A stretch of 64,000 bases of DNA from Monilinia fructicola. Lineage: Eukaryota; Ascomycota; Leotiomycetes; Helotiales; Sclerotiniaceae. The notes beneath the pieces are model-generated. The model was not told where the DNA came from. It saw only the letters and a program-made list of their open reading frames with translations, and did not search any database. Each line of letters opens with the position of its first letter. The stretch's first letter is position 1. The translations under genes and the position numbers were made by a program. The DNA lies in contig VICG01000008.1 of assembly GCA_008692225.1 (NCBI GenBank), forward strand, positions 1,127,001 through 1,191,000, given 5' to 3'. Shown here piece by piece: positions 38,203 through 50,070 of the stretch.

Positions 38203-40141
38203 ATGGAAGGAGAAATCCCCCTCGCAGATGGTCCCTTCGCTGGCTGGATGCATGGAGATGTGTAAGTGTAGCCTCCGGTTTGTTCGGATATCTCGTTGCT
38301 AAAATGAATGTGTTTACAGCGAAAAGCTCATGTTCACCCTAGCTGCAGGAGCGACATTGTTTGTCGGATCCCTTCTTTACGGAACAATTCGATTTGTTGA
38401 ATGGTATAACGCGGAGCCAATTATACCCTATACAATTGCTGAGCTTGAGGCACCGAAGGAGAAGAAAATCTTAGAGAATCCCAGCATCAAGGTTTGTAGA
38501 AAGACAATAGATCAGGGGCAGTCTGCTAACGAGATCTAGGCCTCCGATAATTCCAACATTCAATGTTATGCTCCAGCTACTGGTCAATTCTTAGGATACG
38601 TCGCTCCTTCAACCCCAGCCGATATTGATAGGGTGATCGAAAAGGCACATGTCGCACAGAAGAAATGGGCACGAACTACATTCACTCAAAGACGACAAGT
38701 TTTACGTTCTATGATGGCGTACATATTGGATCACCAGGAGGATATCTGCAAGGTTGCATGTTTGGATTCGGGTAAAACTATGATTGATGCAGCATTGGGA
38801 GAAATTTTAGTGACTATTGAAAAACTTAGCTGGACTCTGAAGCATGGTGAAAAGGCATTGAGTCCTTCTCGAAGACCAACGAACTTGCTCATGTTGTATA
38901 AGAGGAATACTGTACAATACGAGCCTCTAGGAGTTGTTGCTGCTTTGGTCTCTTGGAATTACCCCCTCCATAATTTACTTGGTCCGGTAATCTCTGCAAT
39001 TTTCTCTGGAAATGGAATTGTCGTCAAGGCATCGGAAAATACTGCTTGGAGTGCACAGCATTTCTCTTTGATTGCCAGAGGAGCATTGTATGCATGCGGT
39101 CATGATTCCAACCTGGTTCAAGTTGTTACATGCTGGCCAGATACCGCGAATCATCTCACATCTCATCCTCGAATCTCTCATATTACTTTTATTGGTAGTC
39201 GACCTGTCGCTAAACTTGTAGCAGCTGCTGCAGCCAAACCTTTAATACCAGTTGTCGCCGAGCTTGGAGGAAAGGATGCAGCAATCATTCTAAATTCTGC
39301 AGTTAAAGATCTTCCACGCATCATTGAGATTCTCCTTCGTGGCACGTTTCAAGCGGCTGGGCAAAATTGTATTGGTATCGAACGAATCATTGGTCTTCCA
39401 GAAGTTTATGACAAGATTGTTGCAGCACTCGAGCCCAGAATTCGAGCTCTGCGTGTTGGTTCTGCTCTAGATGCCCCAGCGGATTCGCCAGTTGACGTTG
39501 GAGCTGTTATTTCTGATGCTTCATTTGACCGACTCGAGAAATTGATCGAGGCAGCTGTCTCAGATGGAGCTCGTCTTTTGGTTGGGGGAAAACGATTCAG
39601 TCATCCAGTTCATCACTCAGGCCATTACTTTACCCCAACTCTAATCGTCGACGTCACCCCTGAAATGGCCATTGCGAATGAAGAATGCTTCGGGCCAATT
39701 TGTGTTGTCATGAGAGCCAAGAACCCCGAAGATGCCTGCAACATCGCAAATCATCCAGACTTTGGACTCGGAGCCTCGGTGTTTGGATCTAAAGATTGGG
39801 AACTTAATGCGATTGTCAAAAACATCAAGTCTGGTATGGTAGCTATCAATGATTTTGCCGCGTATTATGCAGTGCAGTTACCATTTGGCGGTGTAGCCGG
39901 TAGTGGATATGGAAGGTTTTCTGGGGAGGAAGGACTGAGAGGTCTTTGTAATATTAAGGCAATTTGTGAGGATCGATGGCCCTGGTCCCCTGCTTGTACA
40001 GCTATTCCTCCGCCACTCAGATATCCGATACCAGATACTACCAAGGGTTTTGCATTTACGAAGGCGGTGGTAGATATCGGGTATGGTTTCGGAGTGGGAG
40101 GGAGGTGGAGGGGGGTTAAGGGAATGTTGGGGATGGGTTGA
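38203..40141 (+). CDS. MSC7: Membrane-anchored aldehyde dehydrogenase-like protein MSC7
   Basis: Yeast Msc7 is an ER-associated aldehyde dehydrogenase-fold protein first found through a meiotic sister-chromatid recombination phenotype; its substrate is not established. Three exons (38203-38261, 38320-38491, 38540-40141) join in phase to 610 aa. Residues about 20-45 (LMFTLAAGATLFVGSLLYG) form a membrane anchor. The dehydrogenase domain follows with VVAALVSWNYPLHNLLGP (cofactor loop), the glutamate motif VAELGGKDAAI, the catalytic cysteine motif AAGQNCIGIERI and NEECFGPICVV. Both catalytic residues are present, so it may be active. The C-terminal tail after the domain is Pro- and Gly-rich. Unlike many neighbours this gene has no frame break. 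An ACCTAGGT palindrome sits about 450 bp upstream. Confidence 0.93.
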
Positions 40142-40662
40142 TGGTCGTAATGAATGAGATTTGAATGTATACTGAGAATAATATGGGAAGGATATTTTAA
40201 TGTATGATGACGAATTTAGTTAATATCAATCATATGCAGAACGCCTTGGCGTCAGTGTGAATAGTAGACATCGGATAATCTTTTTAAAGTCATCAAGTAG
40301 AGATATGAAATTAAGCTAGTAATAAGTAGGCAACAGAGGTACCTGACAGCACAGTTTCAAATAACACCCAAAAAGCGTGTGCAATTCATAACCATATCAC
40401 ACCATCACAAGCAAACCTCCATACCCCACATCTCGAAAAACCACGTCAGATACCTGAGCTTCACCGCCCTTGACAAAATATATGTACACGTGACCTCACA
40501 GCCCTTCAAAAGTTTTGTTGCACATCTACAAAATGCAATTGAGATTATCTCAATCTCACCCATCCTCAGAGGTCAGAGAGAGAGAGAGAAACCCTTTGGT
40601 GGTGGTGTTGTTGATTAGCTAATCACCTCATGATAAAAATGTACCAACCAACCAACCCAACC

Positions 40663-40665
40663 AAC

Positions 40666-40698
<33 letters not shown>
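40663..40698. repeat. (CAAT)n microsatellite
   Basis: CCAACCAACC grades into about seven perfect CAAT units. Confidence 0.85.
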
Positions 40699-40914
40699 GA
40701 AAGTTCTGTAGCACAAGCATGGATACCTAAGCATACCTCACTCAGCACAAGCATAAGTAACATACATGATTCCTCGTCGATTGGAAAATCTAAACGAACT
40801 TTATTCGTTTTGGGTGGATGGATGGATATAAATTGTGAGTGGTACTGCTGGAGTAGATAGCTATAGAGTATTCGAGTAATTTGGTAATATTTCGAACTAC
40901 CATTTTGTGCCCGT

Positions 40915-40938
40915 GTGATGTGATGTGATGTGATGTGA
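40915..40938. repeat. (GTGAT)n repeat
   Basis: About four to five GTGAT units, just before an ACCTAGGT palindrome at 40972. Confidence 0.8.
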
Positions 40939-41523
40939 CGCTCGGATACTGACGGACTTGACAACCTACCTACCTAGGTAGGTGCTTACCTACGTGCTCT
41001 TTTGTGGCACCGCGGGAACATGTCTTTTGTGGGATTCAACTTTCAAAATCGAGGGGGGATCTTGGCGCTGGATATAGATCTGGATCTAGATCTAGATCTA
41101 GATGTAGATGTAGATGTGAAGGTTGGTGGTATCTTGGGAGGGGAGGGTATGTAGAACTATGTAGGGTTTGTTGGTTGTGTGATCTGGGCTGTGGGGGTTT
41201 GGAGCTGGGATCACCATGGAGGGCTGAGGGGAGGGGGGAGCAGAGGAGGGAGTGGTGGTCTGGGGGTTTGGTTATAGCTTGTGCTGCAGTGCTCGGGATG
41301 ATTAGTTTTGAATATTGCACGGGGTCAGGTCATCACGAGTCGCTGAGAGCTGGGAGTGTCTTGATACTTGGGTTCGGTGGTTGGTCGATGATCTCAATCC
41401 ATCTTTCAACAACTCGCTAAAGCATGGTGGTATCAAGTCACCTAATCATCAAGTAAGTCTTACTAAATTAAATATCCATGTAAAAAATTTCCGTTCGTAT
41501 GCAAAGATATAAAACTATGTATG

Positions 41524-41593
41524 ATGTATGTTCCCATGTATGTTCCCATGTATGTTCCCATGTATGTTCCCATGTATGTTCCCATGTATCCCA
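41524..41593. repeat. 12-bp minisatellite
   Basis: The unit ATGTATGTTCCC is repeated between five and six times, in the 3' flank of the glycosylase gene. Confidence 0.9.
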
Positions 41594-41813
41594 TTTATTT
41601 CTTTCATCCCAGTATTACCATATCTCCCATCGTGCTATCTCAAGCTCGTAAATGCAAATGGGTATCGCGATGAAAATGCAAAATATGCCACCTTCCTCCC
41701 AACCCCAAAACGCTCGTAAATCACTAGCAAAGAACTATAAATATGCAAATGTTCCTCCCTGATGTGTTTGTGTGGTTCTCCTTGTGCATGCAGTGAATGG
41801 ATATCTCCTTACT

Positions 41814-43484
41814 CTATGGTGAGAATTCTGGGGAGGATGTTGGGTCAGTGAGCGGAGCATCACTGTCCAACTCAGCATCGTTTTCCAATTCAACATCGTC
41901 TTCCAACTCCATCTCGCTATCTTCATCAACTCTCTTTCTCTTCTTCGGCGCAAGCTTCTTTGCAGGCTTCTTGACCGGTGTCTTCGCGGCCTTGTAGCCT
42001 TTCTGCTTCTTCTCTCCAATTCTATTGACCAGATGCTCAATGGGACAAACAGTGCTCTCCCATTCCGCAGAACCTTCGGACGTGACGGCTCTACAGCGGC
42101 CACATGTCTTTCCGTGTCGGAGGAACAATTGATGAAGAGAGTATTTCAAATGATCAGGAATTCGAACTTCGCAATGGCTGAAGGTTTGGTCGCGAGTTGC
42201 GTTCTCTGGAACCCAGCCAAGCCATTTGCAATGACGCCAAACGTGCGTGTCAACTGCAAAGCTAGGACGTCCCATGCAGAACAAGATGACGCATGCTGCA
42301 GTCTTGACGCCAATGCCAGGTAAATCTGTCAACACTTTCATAGCCTCTGGTTTGTCCAATGCGTGGATATAGTCAATTGAGAGCATGTTCTCCCCCAGAC
42401 TCTTGATCTCAGTCTCCTTTTGTTCCTTTGTTTCCAAGATCTTTCCGATAAATTTGATGGGAACATCGGTATCAAGCTCTTTCTTCAATGTCTCCAGAAG
42501 CTCACTGTTCTGATCGAAAACCTTCTGGAGAATTGCCTTGATGTATCCACCCTTGATGTTTGCAAGACCACCTGATCTAATTGCCTCAACAACTTCTCCT
42601 AATGTAGCAGCCTGAACAGCCTCCCATGAAACACTACCTACACCCTTTCCAGATGTTCTGAGACCAAAAGTCTTCTTCAAGCCTGCCATTGATTTGTCGG
42701 CATTGCCAGCCGTGGTCGAGGCGCTCAGGAGAGTTCTCAGAACTGCATCAAGAGCATCTGGAACCTCTCCGCATCCGGTGACAGTCTCCGAGGGGGCTGG
42801 AACTGTATCGGGTTGCTTGACTTCACCATGAAGGCCAGTCAACAAACTATTGACAGTCTCGGCTTCTTCAACGGTGGGGGAGACGTGATCAGGGAAAGGC
42901 GATTGACCTGGAACAAGGCCATAATTCTTCTTCTTCTTGGCAGGTTTACTTGGAGATTTTTCAAGATCGGTGGATGTTCCGGCAGCCTTCTTCTTGCGTG
43001 GCGATCTCTTCTTCTTTGGCTTCTCTTCCTTGATTTCCTCCTTGATTTCCTCCTTGATATCGTCAAGGGGATCATCAGTGAATGGGTCAGCAAGGCCACT
43101 TACAGCTGACTTTTCCTCATCTTCATCCTTGATAAGAGGAGCTTCAACAGCAGCCTTGGAAGTTCTGGCTCGCGTAACTCGGCTGGGGGCAGTGGTAGTA
43201 GTCTCCGTGCTTGTATTACCGAAATTGTCATCCAGGAGGTCACCCTTCTTTCCCATTCCATGAGGGAGAACGTCCCAGCCACCCGTCATTGGCTCTTGGG
43301 CCAATTTTGTCTTCTTCTTAGGTGGAGCACGCTTTCGACCCTTGACAGGAGAGCCGGTGGCGACATTGTCAGTATTGGATTCTTGCTTGGCAACAACATC
43401 CGGTGTAATTGGTGGAGAAGATAGAGTTGCGGCGGCTGCTGCTGCTGCGGCTTCTGCAGCCTTGATTGAGGCACGGGTAGGCAT
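41814..43484 (-). CDS. HhH-GPD base-excision repair DNA glycosylase
   Basis: This is an endonuclease III-type glycosylase fold, predicted to remove damaged bases in nucleus or mitochondria. One uninterrupted exon encodes 556 aa. Residues about 1-220 are low-complexity: Ala-rich start, then Lys/Pro-rich nuclear-localisation-like blocks with KEEIKEEIKEEK. The catalytic domain spans roughly 230-480, with the hairpin LTDLPGIGVKTAACVILF and the aspartate in FAVDTHVWRHCKWLGW. Downstream Cys are in HGKTCGRCRA and VCPIEHL, which does not fit the usual C-X6-C-X2-C-X5-C iron-sulfur loop. The C-terminus is basic (KKPAKKLAPKKRKR) then acidic (MELEDDVELENDAELD). Substrate preference cannot be told from sequence. 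Confidence 0.9.
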   Translation of the reverse strand: MPTRASIKAAEAAAAAAAATLSSPPITPDVVAKQESNTDNVATGSPVKGRKRAPPKKKTKLAQEPMTGGWDVLPHGMGKKGDLLDDNFGNTSTETTTTAPSRVTRARTSKAAVEAPLIKDEDEEKSAVSGLADPFTDDPLDDIKEEIKEEIKEEKPKKKRSPRKKKAAGTSTDLEKSPSKPAKKKKNYGLVPGQSPFPDHVSPTVEEAETVNSLLTGLHGEVKQPDTVPAPSETVTGCGEVPDALDAVLRTLLSASTTAGNADKSMAGLKKTFGLRTSGKGVGSVSWEAVQAATLGEVVEAIRSGGLANIKGGYIKAILQKVFDQNSELLETLKKELDTDVPIKFIGKILETKEQKETEIKSLGENMLSIDYIHALDKPEAMKVLTDLPGIGVKTAACVILFCMGRPSFAVDTHVWRHCKWLGWVPENATRDQTFSHCEVRIPDHLKYSLHQLFLRHGKTCGRCRAVTSEGSAEWESTVCPIEHLVNRIGEKKQKGYKAAKTPVKKPAKKLAPKKRKRVDEDSEMELEDDVELENDAELDSDAPLTDPTSSPEFSP

Positions 43485-46400
43485 ATCAAGATCGATCTGT
43501 CTGCGAACAGAATATATGGACCGGTAATTTCAATGACTGTCAAACGTAAAACAATGGAAAGAGTAGTAAGATGAAATAATAGAAATAGAAACTAAGTAAG
43601 TTCAAGTAAATCAATCGGTTTGATAGACCGATCTATCAGAAAAGTAGTAAAAAAATGGTCTGAAAGAGGGAAGAAATAATGTGTAAGTTGATAAAACAAG
43701 ACCAGAAACCGACAAACTTTGACAATTGAGGTATGCCTCTATTCTATGACGATGACAATAGAAAGGTCGAAGCGAGAGACTAACCCTGGCACTAATACAT
43801 ATTGAGTATCTTTTTGTTTGATCTTATTCCTAAAGAAGGAAGGTTTCATACCCCAATATGATGTGAAGACCAATCGGTATATCTTCGGGCATACGGCCCA
43901 ACGACGACCGATAGATTTCCAGATTTCACCTTTGAAATGTCTTGAAGTGATTGGGAAGGAACTTGAGGGGTGAAGACCAAAATGTCTAAACGGAAGGTAG
44001 AGTGGAGTGAGATGTTCAATTCACTTTGACTGGATTCTCTTTGGAAATATGATTCACAAAGACCACCTGCACGTATGAGTAATTAGTAGACTGGCAATAG
44101 TCTGGAGATACCTTAATTACCGGATAGGGAAATAGTTTATTAGATGATAAACATTATTTCCCCTTTTGAACAGGTGAGGGAGAGAGATGGAAGTAGGCAG
44201 CCATGGTTGATTCTTACTATTAATGGGTAATATAAGTAGCTGGAGATACACAGTCACCGGTGATCTCCCAGACATAGATGAAAACCACATGTGACATCTT
44301 CATTCTGAGTCGATGGAATGCATCGTTTCAATGTTCAAACTTGAGTTTGGTCATTGCGGTCATTGTCGCTTTATAAGATCTTACATGATGAAAATTTATC
44401 ATTCAAATGTTCAAATCTGAGCTAGACATTGTAACACGCGTTCTTATATATTTTGAGGATTGATGACTGGCACCCAAATATTCAAGTCTAAGCTTAACAT
44501 AGACAGACAGAGAGAGAGAGAGAGAGAGAGAGATGAGAGTATTTACTGCATCTTGTCCGTCTCCTGAGAACTATCATTGACATACCCTAGTTACCTTGTA
44601 CTTCTCAGCAACACTAATAACTCTCACTTGGGGAAACATTCTGTGTTATTACAGATGTGGCTCAATAGCTGGCCACTTCATTCATATTCTCCCCGTGAAA
44701 CATAATAAAGAACATGATAGTCCATATCCAACACACACTGTAACAGAAAACTCAGGAGGCCAAGTTGTGGAGAACAGAGCGATACACAAGCAAAGGATAA
44801 CAAAACTATTCTAAACGACACCTGATGTTCCGAGAATAGACCTTGGACCTATCAAATGGCTAGGTTGGAGGTAGTTGTGAAATACCGGAAAACATCAGAG
44901 GATAGAAAAAGTTCAATGAATGAGATTGGCAAGGAGATCCATTGCACCCCAGAAAGATCAAGCAGCTGTAGTGTTTACCAAAGTGAACTCTTCGGGAGTC
45001 ACTATGGATTGAGAATCCCCCATGAGACAACGGTATAACAAAAGAACCACGCAGATCAGGTAAGAGAGGTAAAGGCCAATTATAGGTGGATATAGTACAT
45101 TGTCAAAGACAGCCGCGGGTTAAATATGGACCAGTGCTAGGAGGTTTGCGATAATGGTAGTGATAGCAATGAACCATAGGGGAATTGCAGTATGGCTATA
45201 GACTTCAAGAAAAACAGACGACAATTTCAAGGCGAATCCTAAAGTAGATGAAGAACAGTTTACTAGAGTTTATTCAGAACTCTACGCTGGCTGGATTGAC
45301 TTTGGTAGTCCCACAGCTGGCTTTCATCAATCTCAGTTGCGAATTCCATCGAGTCAGTGCATGATCTGGCACAATATCTGACAATTTCAGGCCCTGGGAG
45401 TGTCTCCTTGTATCGTCAAGCGACTCAAGCTATATCTTGACTGATCATCTTCTCTATATTCGTCATTTTGCTTCTTTCATCGTCTGATCTGTTGAATTGA
45501 AAATTACGGCATCATCAATATTTATGCCACCTCGTTAACACAAGTCATTTACCCCTATTAAGTCAGACTTCAGGCTACCGACAAATGCTTTCAGATATGA
45601 GAGGTAAGCTGCGACGATGCTAAGACACTGCAGCGATGATACTGACTTGAGTATGGTCAGGCATCAACTGAAAGAAAGCTTCTCATGTTGCTGGTCGGGT
45701 GCCAGTACCAACGACACACATATAGATATGAGCCTATGAATGCAAGAAGAGCGGATGTGCGATTTTATGAATGTGATAAGAAAGCAACAGACTAGTAATG
45801 AGTTGTGATACTGACAGCTGCTCCATAAAACCTTGAAAGAGATCTCTTCTGCAAATATCAGTATGAGCTAAGGATAACATACTGAGATAGGAGTCGTGCG
45901 TTATTTAATCCCACATCTTGGGGACCGACCCCGAAACGCAGCAACAAGAATGAAATTGATAACCCTAGAGATATCACGAGCCCAAGAACCTTCATGGCAG
46001 TCCTTAGCGGTTATAAACGACAAAGCAGCGAAAGACATACCTATAGACATTTTAGCGAAGAGGAGATTCGCGAATTAAAGTATGCTCAATACGTAACCAC
46101 CCGACGAAGCTCTGATTAGACTTCATCACCATCACTCATTTCAAAATGGTGCAAGATGATTTATTTTCCTGATTGCCTCTCTTTGCCCGTCACTCATTGT
46201 CCCGAGAAGCCTCGCAAATATGTTGGATAGGTATTGAGAAACATTCTCTAACTCGAGCTCAAGTTGTGCAAAAACACCACGTGCATATTTGTAAGTAGAG
46301 TGAGCCTTCGTAATTTGTAGCTTGGGGCTAATCAAAAAACAGGATATTTTCATCTTTCTCAATAGACACCCCGTGAAGGTCTAGCTTGAAAAACTGATAA

Positions 46401-46661
46401 CAAGTTTCCTAAGATTTGCAGCAGCCACTAAGAGTGCAAATTCATGCGCGAGATTACCCTTCCCGCGTCATTATGCACCCTTCCAGGTTGCCGCCATATT
46501 CAGCAAGTTTTTGCCTGCTTTTTTTGCTCTTGAAATAGTATAATAGACACCCGACGAGTGCTATGATCATAGAGGGTGCCATCGGCTACTTCTTGTTTCA
46601 CCCCATATGCATTGAATCTATCTCGGGCTACCCAGCCCCGGCTCTTGACTACTTCAATTCA
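43485..46661. other. Long intergenic region
   Basis: The first 400 bases are the upstream side of the glycosylase. A (GA)n microsatellite lies at 44510-44533. Short open frames exist at 44596-44814, 44856-45038, 45896-46078 and 46141-46362, but have no motifs and no linking introns. I see no supportable gene. Confidence 0.4.
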
Positions 46662-47603
46662 TCATTTCCCCCTGGATTTACCCACCAGCATCTCCCTGAC
46701 GGTCTCCCCAATAGCCTTCTGCTTCACTTTCGCACTGTCTAACAATTCATCCAGCAGCCCATCTTGAATCTCGCACTCCCCTTCATCCAACGCCGTATAG
46801 CTACTTGACCACCACTCTAACATCTCTTTCTCAACTCCCTTTTCTACATAATGATCCACATATTCCTTCTCACCAACAATCTTCAACCTAATTTCCCTAC
46901 CCTTAATCTTACTCACTATCCCCAAAACATCCGCTAGTGTGGCTGTCTTTTTCGGGGAGAGGTAAAAGAGCTTTCCATCGTATTTCCCAGTATCATCTGC
47001 AAGCAAAAATGCATTCGCAACCCCCAAGTCCCTCAAGGCAACCCAGCTCAACCCACCATTTCCCGCCACAACAACCTCGTCCCTCTCATCGCCCACCGTG
47101 TCAAAATATCCGAGATAGAGCGGCCAACTCTCCTGATACAATCCCTCTCTCAAAATCGTCCATCTGATATCCGTCAGTCCCTTGAGGTACTCCTCAGTTC
47201 TCAAGTGCGCCCTCATTACCCCCGCCTTACTATCCGAGCCAAAGGCCAAACTCGCGTAAACAATCTGCTTGACCCCTGCTTTTCTGGCGGCATCAATGGC
47301 TGCAAAGTGCTGTTTTTCGCGACCCTGACCGTATGGTGCGTTGTTATAATCAAGATGAGCTTGTGGGGTAGAGATGAGAAAGAGCTTTGTGGCGCCGGTG
47401 AAGGCACTGACCATGGATGTAGGACTGTCGTAGTTGGAGCTGCGGATCTGGACACCTTGAGATCTGAGGGTGTTGAATTTGGGATCGAAGGGATTGGACG
47501 AGGTACAGATTATGAGTTCCGAGGGTGAGATGAGTTTGTTTTCTAGGATGCCAGACAGAACGGCGCTGCCGATCTTGCCTGTTGTTCCTGTGAGAGCAAG
47601 CAT
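46662..47603 (-). CDS. NmrA-like NAD(P)-binding oxidoreductase
   Basis: This is an atypical short-chain dehydrogenase of the NmrA/quinone-oxidoreductase (QorB-like) type, probably cytosolic and NADPH-dependent or redox-sensing. I chose ATG 47603 because MLALTGTTGKIGSAVLSGIL begins at once with the Rossmann glycine motif TGTTGKIG; an ATG at 47705 would add 34 unrelated residues. Other features are TKLFLISTPQ, the active-site-like KQIVYASLAFG, and the family's WTILREGLYQESWPLYLG. The single exon is intact and encodes 313 aa. Substrate is unknown. Confidence 0.88.
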   Translation of the reverse strand: MLALTGTTGKIGSAVLSGILENKLISPSELIICTSSNPFDPKFNTLRSQGVQIRSSNYDSPTSMVSAFTGATKLFLISTPQAHLDYNNAPYGQGREKQHFAAIDAARKAGVKQIVYASLAFGSDSKAGVMRAHLRTEEYLKGLTDIRWTILREGLYQESWPLYLGYFDTVGDERDEVVVAGNGGLSWVALRDLGVANAFLLADDTGKYDGKLFYLSPKKTATLADVLGIVSKIKGREIRLKIVGEKEYVDHYVEKGVEKEMLEWWSSSYTALDEGECEIQDGLLDELLDSAKVKQKAIGETVREMLVGKSRGK

Positions 47604-48286
47604 CTTTGTGTATCTGGGGAGAAATGAGATTAGAGAAGATGGGAATCCTTTTGGAGGGAATGATTGAAGGTGGTACGAAGTGATCACTAAATCGCGTATC
47701 ACCACGAGGTATTTATAACTTGTGTATATTCAACTATCATTAATAATATAAAGCAATATGGTACTATGTGGGGCTCATTGAGATCGGGGATAAGGACCAG
47801 ATTATAAATCATGCAATTTGTGAGAAGCATGGTTTCTTTGCATATGAACACTTTTAGACTAGGCAAATGTATTTGACTTGCTGGATATCCTCTCTGGGTT
47901 TCTCAAACTTGAGACAGTCCACAGTTCCATCATTAAGGGGGATTGCATCCCGGATTGAGGCCATTGGATGGTATCATATCGAAAAACTATCCTCGCTACA
48001 TAAGGCCAAAACATGAATTGGGAAGACACTCGAGGAACCTTTCGGTGTGGAGGAGTGATCTAACAATGCTGGATCACGTAAGTCTTGGTCCCAAACCAGG
48101 ATAAATCAATCAAATATGCATTGACTTTGATTGCATAGTTGTACTTTCTTAAATGTACTGAGTGAGACCTTGCTCCAGAATTTAGATGGGAACTATTGTG
48201 TATTTCCTGAGCATTGCTCACATAGTACTACAAGGTCCATTCCCGTTTTCCATAAACTAAAAACCTTGCCGCCGTCCAACCCGTCA
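47604..48286. other. Intergenic region
   Basis: No gene seen. It includes the upstream side of the NmrA-like gene and the 3' flank of the next minus-strand gene. Confidence 0.4.
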
Positions 48287-49171
48287 TTAAGCATCATAAA
48301 AACTGAGTTCGAAAGAACTAATCGCTTCAACAATTGATGAATTAAGTCCATAGACGATTTTGTTATCGACGGACCGAGAAAGCGGCAATTCACTCTCTAC
48401 ATCCATCGCTGGATCATCTAGCTCAATCATCGTTTCATACGTCCACTGACCAACACCCAACAAACCATTAGAATTCAAGGCTTCGATACAGTCCCCTCGA
48501 TATATTGTGGGAAGCGAAACCGTTGATGGATTACGCATACTCCATGAGCCAGTAGGAGAGCTGGGTGGAGGAAAGCTAAAACTCCGAGACAAGCTCACTT
48601 CAGAACTACTTGGTGTATTGAATTCATCAAGGCTCCTGCAATTCTCAATATCAACCTTCGAATTCCCATCTGATATCGATGAGCTAAACCATATGTCATG
48701 ATAATTCTCATAATCATCAGATTGGTGATCGAAAAGCTCAAAGTCCGTAAAGTTAGGTTTGATATCGGGATTGCTGAAAGGATCAATAAGTTGTAAAGAC
48801 GAATCTGGTGGTGATTTTAGTTGCTCGGCATTGGGTGCGCGTATTGGCTCTAGATGGTCAGTATATAATCAACATATGGATGTAATGTATGGCTTCGTAC
48901 TGTGCTCGCCCATTTCGATATTGTCACTTTCTTGAATGTAATGCCGACGTGTAGAGCAAGCAGTGCAACCCAAGACTTGAGCTGAAGCGTTATCATAGCA
49001 AAACGTGGTTCTGCATATAGATTCTGGGAAGAGGATTTGTAAAGAGCTTTCAGCATTTGTATTTTCTTGTAGACCTTGAGTATATTCGGAATACGAAGGG
49101 GTTTGTTTGAGCTGCAGTAAGTCTAGATCAAAGTCGGGACAAGCAGCATAGTCTATGCTAAATTTCGTCAT
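48287..49171 (-). CDS. Hypothetical protein, 277 aa, two exons
   Basis: I do not recognise a domain. Exon 1 (49171-48901) starts MTKFSIDYAACPDFDLDLLQ and contains VLGCTACSTRRHYIQ. The intron 48900-48850 has a GTACGA donor and TCTAG acceptor and is in phase. Exon 2 ends SSIVEAISSFELSFYDA. The protein is rich in Ser, Asp and Glu, with DFELFDHQSDDYENYHDIWF, which resembles an acidic activation-type region; the single C-X2-C is too little for a zinc finger call. It is divergently arranged, about 900 bp away, with a zinc-cluster regulator-like gene, so a regulatory role is possible but only inferred. Confidence 0.6.
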
Positions 49172-50070
49172 ATCGAAACAAAACTAGAAAATTTGATATA
49201 ACTTATCCGAAGTTTGCAAAGAGCAAATACAATCACAAAGGTAAGATGCTCAAGCGGTTGCTTTTGTAGCCATTCTACCTCTCGCAAATGATGGGTTTAG
49301 TGACTGATAAACCGGCGGTCTTCTCTTTGGAAGGCACATATCTGCGAGCGGTCTTTGCTGCGTTGTAACTTACGACGTTCATGAAGTGTGATGGTGGGCC
49401 GCAGATTGAGGGATGTAGTAACTGGAAGTTAGTAAGTGGGAAGGCGGTCTCGGGGGTGTGGGATTAACCTTGAGTTTATTACTAAAACTACCCCTGACTA
49501 TGTGCAGTTTCTTCTCACACAGCATCTGCCGTATAGCTAGCACTTAATATCGTGAGTTTATTGTCACTATTAAAATCTGCACAGCTTCCATTTACAGCCT
49601 AGTGCAACCACCATAGGCATCTGAAGACCGCCTTCGCCTTCTTGACGTAGATGGAATGAACAACTACACCTTGGCAATGTGCAGGAGAGAGAATGTTTTC
49701 AACACAGAATCTCAATCTACTTGCAATCATACATTCTCATAGACACACAAAACAACTTTTTTTACTTGTACAGAATATCTTTCTTATCGCTAAGCTGCAA
49801 ACACATGTCCGGGTGGTCAATCCTCGAAAGTTCAAACAGCTAGCGAAATCACCGCAATCTTCTAATTTCATAAGACAAAAGAACCCAGATACCATTGCTG
49901 TTTACCCTGTCCGCGGTTCCTTCCGACCACTCGACGATGTTAACATTGAATTGACGTATTCTAGCAATCCTAGCAAGAATAATCAGGTCCACCTCGTATG
50001 AGAAGCATTGTATTCACGTGACTGGCCTCCTCGGGATCTTAGTCATTTCTCTAAATCAATCTTTCTCATC
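49172..50070. promoter_or_regulatory. Shared divergent intergenic region
   Basis: Both flanking genes (48287-49171 minus and 50071-52593 plus) are transcribed away from it, so it should hold both promoters. No convincing TATA box or known factor site could be assigned. A short frame at 49693-50001 has no motif. Confidence 0.4.

Larger units (their letters stand above)
40142..41813. other. Convergent intergenic region with simple repeats
   Basis: This lies between MSC7 (plus) and the DNA glycosylase (minus). No gene is supportable. It contains an AATC array, a GTGAT array, a GATCTA/GATGTA array at about 41079-41118 and a 12-bp minisatellite. Confidence 0.5.

Noticed and set aside
41004..41420. 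138-codon frame and opposite 94-codon frame
   Set aside because: Low-complexity GATCTA/GATGTA and G-rich sequence; no conserved feature.
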